Below, piece by piece: positions 32,044 to 38,527 of a DNA stretch of 64,000 nt. The notes below the pieces were generated by a model. That model had not been told where the DNA came from. It ran no database searches and saw only the letters and a program-made list of their open reading frames with translations. The stretch is from Streptomyces aureus (GTDB taxonomy: Bacteria; Actinomycetota; Actinomycetes; Streptomycetales; Streptomycetaceae), in the NCBI RefSeq assembly GCF_000725495.1, contig NZ_KL647040.1, forward strand, positions 1-64,000, in the 5' to 3' direction. Made by a program: the position numbers and the translations under genes. Positions within the stretch are counted from its first letter, which is position 1. Every line of letters starts with the position of its first letter.

Positions 32044-33287
32044 CAGACGGCCACCGAGCGGACCGTCATCCGCAGTTCCCGGCGGACGTGGGCGGCGGCC
32101 CGCCGCACGTCGTCGACGCGCACCTGCCGCAGTCCGACGATCTCGCTGTCGAGGGACCAGGTCCGTCCCTGGGCGCAGGTGCGCTCGGCGATGAGTTTGG
32201 CGTACTCCAGCGGTGTCTCGGACTCCAGGACCAGGCTCATCTCCGCCTGGCGCACGGCCGCGTCGAAGTCGTCGTCGGCGGGCCCGTGTTCGGCCACCGT
32301 GGTCAGCAGTTCCTCGACCACCGTGCGGACTTGACCGGCGTTGGCGGCCTCGGTGCCGACCAGCAGCCGCCAGGCGCCCGCCTCCCGGTAGCCGCGGTCC
32401 CACGCGTGGAACGAGTAGGACAGCCCGTGCTCACCGCGCAGCGTGCGGTACAGCAGGGAGGAAGGGCTGGAGCCCAGCAGGTGGGCCAGGACACCGTAGG
32501 CGGCCCGCCCCGCCGCGTCCGCCTGCGGTGAACGCGCGCCGAAGCAGAGCCAGGTGAATTCCGCCGCGCCCGGATCGGGCAGCGGGTCGTCGGGACCCGC
32601 GGGACCCAGCGGCACCCGGGGCGCGGAGTGGTCGGCCGGCTGCCCGGCCGCGTCGACAGCGGATCCGGCCAGCACCTTGGGCACGCTCGGCCCCACGACG
32701 ACCAGCGCGCCGGGGGCCAGGACGAACCGCTCGCGGTGGACGGCGGTCAGTTCCTCCACCGTGACCGCGGCCAGGTCGCCGGGTTCGCCGCCGACCGGGC
32801 GGCCCAGCGGGTGTCCCGGGAAGAGTCCGGCGAGGACCGCGTCCTGGACGACGTCCGAGGGGTCGGCCGCCGCGGCGGCCAGCTCCTGCAGGACGACGGC
32901 GCGTTCGCGGTCCAGGGTGTGACCGTCGAGCACCGGCCGGAAGACCGCGCGCAGCAGCGCCGCCGTCACGTCCTCGGCGTCGTCGGCGTGCACCTGCGCG
33001 TAGTACAGCATCACCTCGAGGCCGGTCTGCGCGTTGGCCTGACCGCCGCGCCGCTCCACGGACTCGCTGAACGAGCGCGCGGGTCCGTCGCCGCCGAGCG
33101 GACTGGACATCACCAGGTGCTCCAGCAGGTGGGCGACACCGCCGCGACCCCGCGGATCGTCGCGCGAGCCGTGGGCGAGCGCGAGACAGACGCTGGTGGT
33201 CTTCAGCCGCTCGTCGACGACGGCGAGCACGGGGACGGTGGTGCCCGCCGGCCCCGGGAGGCAGGCGGTGAGGTCGTAGACAGTCAA
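32043..33287 (-). CDS. M16-family zinc metallopeptidase
   Basis: A 414-residue single-unit M16 peptidase. The inverted zinc motif HLLEH (HxxEH) sits near residue 53 with the downstream Glu in RAVVLQELAA. The second half shows the family's R-Y pair region in LYRTLRGEHGLSYSF. The start is probably the TTG at 33287, after GCGAGAG. An ATG at 33401 would read through the hairpin behind the peptide gene, so I rejected it. M16 enzymes mature ribosomal peptides in other systems. Being the first gene after the 23-residue peptide, it is the obvious candidate for its cleavage. Confidence 0.88.
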   Translation of the reverse strand: MTVYDLTACLPGPAGTTVPVLAVVDERLKTTSVCLALAHGSRDDPRGRGGVAHLLEHLVMSSPLGGDGPARSFSESVERRGGQANAQTGLEVMLYYAQVHADDAEDVTAALLRAVFRPVLDGHTLDRERAVVLQELAAAAADPSDVVQDAVLAGLFPGHPLGRPVGGEPGDLAAVTVEELTAVHRERFVLAPGALVVVGPSVPKVLAGSAVDAAGQPADHSAPRVPLGPAGPDDPLPDPGAAEFTWLCFGARSPQADAAGRAAYGVLAHLLGSSPSSLLYRTLRGEHGLSYSFHAWDRGYREAGAWRLLVGTEAANAGQVRTVVEELLTTVAEHGPADDDFDAAVRQAEMSLVLESETPLEYAKLIAERTCAQGRTWSLDSEIVGLRQVRVDDVRRAAAHVRRELRMTVRSVAV

Positions 33288-33353
33288 GGGCCACTCTCGC
33301 AGGGCCGTACGCGGCGAGGACCGCCGCGATGTGCGGATGAACCGGGGGAGGGA

Positions 33354-33399
33354 GGTCCGGCGGCTGCCGGGAAGACGCGCTTCCCGGCAGCCGCGGACC
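33354..33399 (-). terminator. Strong hairpin between the peptide gene and the peptidase operon
   Basis: Bases 33354-33374 pair with 33380-33399 over 20 positions with one bulged base and a 5-base loop (core GCTGCCGGGAAG with CTTCCCGGCAGC). It begins 10 bases after the peptide stop. This position is typical of a partial terminator that gives a small precursor gene more mRNA than its processing genes. Confidence 0.75.
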
Positions 33400-33409
33400 A
33401 TGCGGTGCC

Positions 33410-33481
33410 TCAGGCCTTGGCGGCCTTGACCTTCACCTTGTCCAGGCGGGGACGCAGGCCGGTGGCGTGGTTGCGAGTCAT
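33410..33481 (-). CDS. 23-residue lysine-rich peptide, likely precursor or scaffold peptide
   Basis: A tiny gene with an excellent ribosome site (AAGGAG, 6 bases before the ATG at 33481). The peptide begins MTRNHATGLR and ends DKVKVKAAKA. It has seven Lys/Arg residues, no Cys, Ser or acidic cluster, and no signal sequence. It is the first gene after the minus-strand SARP-type promoter, and a strong hairpin follows the stop codon. M16 peptidase, GNAT, ABC-exporter and amino-group enzymes follow, as in ribosomal-peptide pathways. I recognise no known precursor class. It could be the substrate, a carrier or a leader peptide. Confidence 0.7.
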   Translation of the reverse strand: MTRNHATGLRPRLDKVKVKAAKA

Positions 33482-33540
33482 GTCGCTCTCCTTCGATCTC
33501 TTGGCTGTGGTGCGGTGCCGGATGACCCCGACCGCCGAGA

Positions 33541-33572
33541 ACGCTAGGCAGCGCCTGTCAACGGCCCGTCGA
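33541..33572 (-). promoter_or_regulatory. SARP-type promoter of the peptide operon
   Basis: On the minus strand the heptamers TCGACGG (33572-33566) and TTGACAG (33561-33555) repeat with an 11-bp period. The second is followed after exactly 8 bases by TAGCGT (33546-33541), a good -10. This is the geometry described for SARP activators. Transcription would start about 50 bases before the 23-residue peptide gene. Confidence 0.68.
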
Positions 33573-33603
33573 CATCGGCTCTGTGGAGGGCTCCGATCGG
33601 ACG

Positions 33604-33635
33604 TTGACGGGCTGTAGACAGGGCCGTGCAACGAT
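33604..33635 (+). promoter_or_regulatory. Divergent SARP-type promoter of the secreted peptide gene
   Basis: On the plus strand TTGACGG (33604-33610) and TAGACAG (33615-33621) repeat with an 11-bp period. They are followed after 8 bases by AACGAT (33630-33635) as a weak -10. The 20-bp block containing them is an inverted copy (17 of 20 matches) of the minus-strand block at 33554-33573, so one regulator could drive both directions. Confidence 0.6.
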
Positions 33636-33687
33636 CACCGCACCCAGGTACGAAGCGGCCCTGCCGTACGAAAGTGAGATACGCGTG

Positions 33688-33879
33688 ATGAAGCGTGGCA
33701 AGACCCCCCAGTCGATCCGGCGGCGTGCCGTCGCCGCCCTCGGACTCGTCGTCCTCGTGGCCGTGGCATCCGGTGTCGCGGAGCGGGCCGACGCGGACGG
33801 CGGGGCACGGCCCGCCTCGCAGGTCGTCGCGTGGAACAGCACCAGCGCGAGCTGCCTGACCTGCGGGCCTGTCGGCTAG
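33688..33879 (+). CDS. 63-residue secreted peptide with C-terminal CxxC
   Basis: Starts MKRGKTPQSIRRRA, followed by a hydrophobic core (ALGLVVLVAVASGV) and a likely signal-peptidase site near ADA-DG. The mature part would be about 28 residues, ending in SASCLTCGPVG. An AAAGTGAG stretch precedes the ATG. It is transcribed divergently from the lysine-rich peptide and has the mirror-image SARP-type promoter. It could be a second product, a signal, or an immunity or partner peptide. No family is recognised. Confidence 0.6.
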   Translation: MKRGKTPQSIRRRAVAALGLVVLVAVASGVAERADADGGARPASQVVAWNSTSASCLTCGPVG

Positions 33880-33960
33880 GTCCGGTGGGTGGCGCGCCTG
33901 GCGGTGGGGACTTGGGCGGGCGGCCGATGCGGGCGCCGCGCCCGGCAAGGGGCTGGGGGC

Positions 33961-34068
33961 GGGTGCGGTCGGCGGACCGGGCAGTGGATGGGTGGTGGGT
34001 GCGGTCGACGGACCGGGCAGTGAGTGGGCGGCGGGTGCGCTGGACGTACCGGGCAGGAGATGGGCGGC
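33961..34068. repeat. Three 36-bp tandem repeats in the 33880-34331 spacer
   Basis: Units start at 33961, 33997 and 34033. They share GGGTGCGGTC (GGGTGCGCTG in the third) and ACCGGGCAG, with a partial fourth after them. From about 34145 to 34260 a second degenerate repeat based on GCCGTGCTGCCGTG follows. The 450-bp spacer between the secreted peptide gene and the SARP stop contains no credible gene; reading frames through it are repetitive Pro/Ala or Arg-rich sequence. Confidence 0.7.
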
Positions 34069-34331
34069 GGTTGTGGTCGCCGCGGGGCCCGGAGTGCCGG
34101 CACCGGACGCGCCTCGGCTTCCGTCCGGTGCTGCCGTGAGCGTGGGTGCCGTCGGTTGGCCGTGCTGCCGTGCTGCCGTGCCGCCGGTCGGCCGTGCTGC
34201 CGTGCCACCGTGCAGCCGGTTGTCCGTGCCACCGTCCCGCCGTCGGCCGTGCTGCCGGTCCGCGCCCGGACCCGGCGCCGGACCGAGGCGGTTTCGGCCG
34301 CCTCGACGGCGGGGCGGCCGGTCGGCCGCTG

Positions 34332-37300
34332 TCAGGTCCTGCCCGTGCGCGAGGCCGAGTCGGCCTCGACGGTTGCGAGGGCGTCCGCGGCCTGACGGGC
34401 CTCCGGCAGCCCGAGACGTGTCAACGTCCGGTGCGCCTCTTCGAGCAGGGTCCGCGCCCGGTCCCGTTCCCCGCGCTCGGCCAGGACGCGGCCGAGCACG
34501 AGCCGGGCGGTGGCCCGATCCCGGTCCCCGCCGCTCTCTTCCAGGAGCGCGAGCGACTCCTCCGCGTGCAGGGCCGCGCCGTTCAGGTCGCCCATGTGGG
34601 AGAGCGTTTCCGCGAGTCGGTAGCCGGCCTGGGCGGCCCGGTCCCGGATCCCCGCCGTCCGGCAGAGGTGCAGGCATTCCCGGAGGCGTCCGGCCGCCGC
34701 GTCCCAGTCCCGCTGACCGTGCAGGGCCAGCCCCAGGACGTAGAGCGCGTACGCCGTCATCGCCGGGTCGTCGCCCAGGGACCGCAGATCCGTGAGCGCC
34801 TCCTCGCACGGCGGGACCGCGGCGTCGGGCCGTCCGTCGCGGATGAGCGTGAGTGCCACGTTGAGCATGGTGGCCACCTTTCCGGAGCGGTGCCCGAGCT
34901 TCTCGGCGAGGACCAGAGCGGCGTCGAAGTGGGCGAGCGCGTCGTCGTACCGGCCGAACAGCTGGGCCGCCACGCCGAGATCGTTCAGCGCCTGCCGCAG
35001 GATGACCTCGTCCCCGGTGTCCCGGCAGACGCTCACCGCCTGGCGTGCGAGCCGTTCGGCGCGGGCCGGATCACCGGCGCGCAGGGCGAGCGCGCCACCG
35101 ATCCACCGGGCCCTTCCCAGCGCCCGCCGGTCCCCGTGGGTCTCGGCGGCGACGGCCAGGGCGTCGGCCGCCGTCGTCAGGCTGGGCGGCGCCACCTCCT
35201 GGCCGAAGGCGGTGAGGGCGATCAGCAGATCCGTCGCCACCGGCAGTGCGGCAGGGTCGTCCACGGCCCGGCGCAGCACCGACAGCATGCCGTCGGCCTC
35301 CTCGGCGACCCAGGCGCGGGCCGCGGGCACGTCGGCGAAGTCCAGGCCTTGGACACGGACCGGACCGAGGCAGTCGGTCACCGGATCGCCGGGCACGACC
35401 CGGCGGAACGCCCGGCAGGCGCCGGCCAGCAGGAAGTCGAGCAGGCGCCGGACCGTCGCGCCGGCCGGTTCCGCGCCCGGCGGCACGGGAAGGTTGCGGG
35501 CGAACGCCCGCAGCAGGTCGTGGTAGCGGTAGCGGCCCGGTGCGGGTGACTCCATCATCGAGGCGTCGACCAACGACTCCATGACGTCTTCGGCGCCCGC
35601 CTGATCGAGGCCGAGAACCGCCGCCACGGCGGGTAGGGCGACATCCGGCTCGGCGGCCGGGGCGAGCAGCCGGAACGCGCGGGCCTGAGCCTCGGAAAGC
35701 TGCCGGTATCCCAGCTCGAAGGCCGCGTCGACCGCGATGTCACCGAAGCGCAGATGGGTGATGCGATCACGTTCATCGGCGAGTTTGCCGACCAGGGAGG
35801 CGATGGTCCACCCCGGACGCGCGGCCAGTCGTGCCGCCACGATCCGTGTGGCCAGGGGCAGTTGACCGCACACGGCGACCAGGGATCGCGCGGCCTCGGG
35901 TTCGGCCGAGAGACGGGCGGGGCCGACCACTTCCTCCAGCAGCGCCAGTGCCTCTTCCGGGGTGAAGACGTCCAGCGCGATGTGCACGGTGGCGTCCAGA
36001 CCCGACAGACGTGGCTGGCTGGTGGCCACCACCGCGCAGCCGGCGCTGCCCGGCATGAGATGGCGCAGCTGCACCGCGTCCCGCGCGTCGTCCAGGACGA
36101 CCAGCACCCGGCGACGGTCGAGCAGCGACCTGAACAGCGCGCCCCGGTCCTCGAGTTCATCGGGCAGCTGGTCGGCCGGCACGCCCAACGCGGTGAGGAA
36201 GCTCGCCAGGACACCGAAGGGGTCGGCCGAGGCGACGCTGCTGCCGCCCAGATCGGCGTAGAGCTGACCGTCCGGATAGTGGTGCCGGGCCCGGTGGGCG
36301 GCGTGCAGGGCGAAGGTGGACTTGCCGACGCCACTCATGCCGGTCACGGCGACGGTGGTCAGCGCGTGCTGTCCGGCGGCGGTGAGCAGACCGTGGACGC
36401 GCTGGGCCAGCACCTCTCGGCCGATGAATACGGGCGTATCGGCGGGGAGTTGAGCGGGAGAAGGCAGGAACACCGGACGCGACCGGTCTGTCGCGGCCCC
36501 CTCTTCCTCGGGCCGACTCGGGTCCGCGTCCCGGTCGCGCCCGGTGGGCGAGGCGGCTTCGTCCGTCGCGGTCCGACCGACCTCCGCGCGGACGTGCTCG
36601 TCGTCCTGGAGGGACGCGAGGCCGACGGACCGGTCGCCGGTCGCCGGCGGCTGCCCCGTCTCCGGCGAAGCATCGGGCACGGCCGCGCCGTTGAGGATCC
36701 GGGTGTACTCCTCGGACAGTTCCCGTCCGGGATCGACGCCGAGTTCCTCGGCGAGGCGACGCCGCACCCGGTCGTGGACCGCGAGCGCCTCCGACTGGCG
36801 TCCCGTCGCGTACAGGCCCCGCATCAGCAGGGCGTGCGGCCGCTCGCGCAAAGGGTGTTCGGCGGTGAGTTCGGACAGCTCCGGCAACGCCGAATGGAAG
36901 CGGCCCAGCCGGACGGCCAGATCGAGACGCTCCACCCGGAGGGACACCTTGAGTTCTTCCAGGCTGTCGCGCCTGCGTGCCGCCAGGGGGCCTGGGACTC
37001 CGGCCAGCGACTCGCCCTGCCACAGGGCCAGGGCCCGGCCGGCCGTCTCCTCGGCCTCCTCTAAACGGCCCCGGGCCCGGAGCTGCGCGGTCTGCTGCGC
37101 CAACGCCTCCGCATGCCAGACGTCCACGGTGCTGCCGTCGACGGCGAGGCGGTATCCGTCCGCGGCCGAGAGCAGGTGGACCGGGGCCGACGGGTCCTTC
37201 TCCAGCAGCCGCCGCAACCGCCAGACGTACGTACGGATCGTCGTCGCCGCGGACTTGGGCAGCGCGCTCTCCCAGAGGGCGTCGGTGAGATCGTCGAAGG

Positions 37301-37445
37301 ACACGGCGTGCCCGACGCGCAGGAGCAGGGCGGAGAGGACGGCCGCCTGCTGGGGCGGTCCGACCGCGAGTTCGACCCCGCCGCGGAAGGCCCGCACCGT
37401 CCCCAGCACCCGAAAGGTCAGATCGTCGGCTGCCTGCGCGTTCAT
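34332..37445 (-). CDS. SARP-family regulator with NB-ARC ATPase and TPR repeats (AfsR-like)
   Basis: A 1037-residue activator. Residues 1-100 are an OmpR-type winged helix (LRVGHAVSFDDLTDALW, TIRTYVWRLRRLLE). Residues 100-245 are the bacterial transcriptional activation domain. A linker then leads to an NTPase with P-loop TGMSGVGKST near residue 365 and VLVVLDDARDAVQL. The C-terminal 350 residues are TPR-like helices (AERLARQAVSVCRDTGDE). The start at 37445 has GAGGAG upstream. Codon 128 is TTA (37064-37062), so bldA tRNA is needed. It lies upstream of the peptide operon and probably acts at the heptamers between the two peptide genes. Confidence 0.92.
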   Translation of the reverse strand: MNAQAADDLTFRVLGTVRAFRGGVELAVGPPQQAAVLSALLLRVGHAVSFDDLTDALWESALPKSAATTIRTYVWRLRRLLEKDPSAPVHLLSAADGYRLAVDGSTVDVWHAEALAQQTAQLRARGRLEEAEETAGRALALWQGESLAGVPGPLAARRRDSLEELKVSLRVERLDLAVRLGRFHSALPELSELTAEHPLRERPHALLMRGLYATGRQSEALAVHDRVRRRLAEELGVDPGRELSEEYTRILNGAAVPDASPETGQPPATGDRSVGLASLQDDEHVRAEVGRTATDEAASPTGRDRDADPSRPEEEGAATDRSRPVFLPSPAQLPADTPVFIGREVLAQRVHGLLTAAGQHALTTVAVTGMSGVGKSTFALHAAHRARHHYPDGQLYADLGGSSVASADPFGVLASFLTALGVPADQLPDELEDRGALFRSLLDRRRVLVVLDDARDAVQLRHLMPGSAGCAVVATSQPRLSGLDATVHIALDVFTPEEALALLEEVVGPARLSAEPEAARSLVAVCGQLPLATRIVAARLAARPGWTIASLVGKLADERDRITHLRFGDIAVDAAFELGYRQLSEAQARAFRLLAPAAEPDVALPAVAAVLGLDQAGAEDVMESLVDASMMESPAPGRYRYHDLLRAFARNLPVPPGAEPAGATVRRLLDFLLAGACRAFRRVVPGDPVTDCLGPVRVQGLDFADVPAARAWVAEEADGMLSVLRRAVDDPAALPVATDLLIALTAFGQEVAPPSLTTAADALAVAAETHGDRRALGRARWIGGALALRAGDPARAERLARQAVSVCRDTGDEVILRQALNDLGVAAQLFGRYDDALAHFDAALVLAEKLGHRSGKVATMLNVALTLIRDGRPDAAVPPCEEALTDLRSLGDDPAMTAYALYVLGLALHGQRDWDAAAGRLRECLHLCRTAGIRDRAAQAGYRLAETLSHMGDLNGAALHAEESLALLEESGGDRDRATARLVLGRVLAERGERDRARTLLEEAHRTLTRLGLPEARQAADALATVEADSASRTGRT

Positions 37446-37748
37446 GCTCAATCTCCTCGGCCTGGGGTGGACGGCCACGTCCCGGTATCCAGCGAGGGCA
37501 TGCGTACGGGTTCGCCGCGAGGCATGCCGCTATCACTCGCTTCACTCAAGATGATCACTCTTTCGTCCAGGTTGCTTCGCGAGCAAAGGGTTGATCCGCG
37601 GGTTTCGGACACACTTGCGGAGCGAGGGCGAGAGTGATGGCGAGTAGCTGATGCCGGGCACGGAGACGGGGCGGTGCGACAGAGGCCGTGCGACTGGATG
37701 CGGCCGGTGCCTGTGGCCCGTCGCGCCGCAACGTAACTGCCGACCCCC
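37446..37748. other. Spacer upstream of the SARP gene
   Basis: No gene is seen in these 303 bases. Small dyads are present: GGCATGC (37498-37504) with GCATGCC (37522-37528), and TTGCT with AGCAA around 37571-37586. ATCACTC occurs twice (37532 and 37554 regions). They may belong to the SARP gene's promoter, but I could not place a convincing -35/-10 pair. Confidence 0.4.
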
Positions 37749-38408
37749 TTACTCGTACCGGTACTTGAGCGAGTCCGACTCCGCCTGTTCGATGTCGGCG
37801 ATCGTCAGGTCCGGCATCCGGAGCTGGGCCAGGGTCACCTCGGCCGAGGTCGGCTGGGCGTCGGCCGGGAGCCACTGGTCGGGCTTCCACGCCCCGCTCC
37901 GCAGGAGCGACTTGGGGCAGTGCGGGTAGACCTCCTCGATCCCCACGACCAGGGCGCTGGCCGGCGGCTTGCCCACGGCGGTCAGCTGGGAGAGCAGTTC
38001 GGGGCGGGTGGACACGCAGGCCCGGCCGTTGACCCTCAGCGTCGTAGTGCGTCCGGGGACGACGAACAGCAGCCCGGCCCGTCCGGTGGCGATGACGTTC
38101 TGCAGGGTGTCCAGACGCTTGTTGCCCGTCGCGTCCGGTATCGCCACCGTCCGTGCGTCCAGGACGGCGACGAACCCGGCGGGGCCGCCGCGCGGCGAGA
38201 CGTCACAGTTGCCCTCGGCGTCCGTGCTGGCGACCAGAACCAGGGACGAACAGCCGATCAACCGCCTTGTCTGATCGGTGAGTTCGGTCATCTGCTTGCG
38301 CACGGCCGCGTCGCCGGGCAGTGGGTAGGCCCGGCGCAGCTCCTCCTCGTCGGACACGGCGTCGAGGAGGAGCGAGTCGAAAGCACTGGTGGCAAGGGGT
38401 GATGTCAT
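37749..38408 (-). CDS. Pyridoxamine 5'-phosphate oxidase-family (FMN-binding) protein
   Basis: A 219-residue split-barrel flavoprotein-like protein of the MSMEG_1061 type. Visible features are LVLVASTDAEGNCDVSPRGG, VAIPDATGNKRLDTLQN, and RAGLLFVVPGRTTTLRVNG, which make up the FMN-binding barrel. The later HCPKSLLRSGAWKPDQW is a typical ending for this subgroup. It may reduce or bind a small molecule using FMN or F420. The start at 38408 is chosen because the extra upstream residues are low-complexity and lack a ribosome site. No link with the SARP cluster is evident. Confidence 0.83.
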   Translation of the reverse strand: MTSPLATSAFDSLLLDAVSDEEELRRAYPLPGDAAVRKQMTELTDQTRRLIGCSSLVLVASTDAEGNCDVSPRGGPAGFVAVLDARTVAIPDATGNKRLDTLQNVIATGRAGLLFVVPGRTTTLRVNGRACVSTRPELLSQLTAVGKPPASALVVGIEEVYPHCPKSLLRSGAWKPDQWLPADAQPTSAEVTLAQLRMPDLTIADIEQAESDSLKYRYE

Positions 38409-38527
38409 GCCCCCGACGATATCGGGACCGCCCGCGATCGCTCCCGCCCGGCATGGGCAGGGCACTTCGCTGTCCCGCCGTCACGACCTGCACGAGCCGG
38501 AAGCTTCTGCCTCCTCCGTCATGACCG

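Noticed and set aside
33544..34809. 421-codon minus-strand frame covering the repeats near the secreted peptide
   Set aside because: It is composed of 36-bp and shorter tandem repeats, and overlaps the SARP gene in another frame and the peptide promoters.
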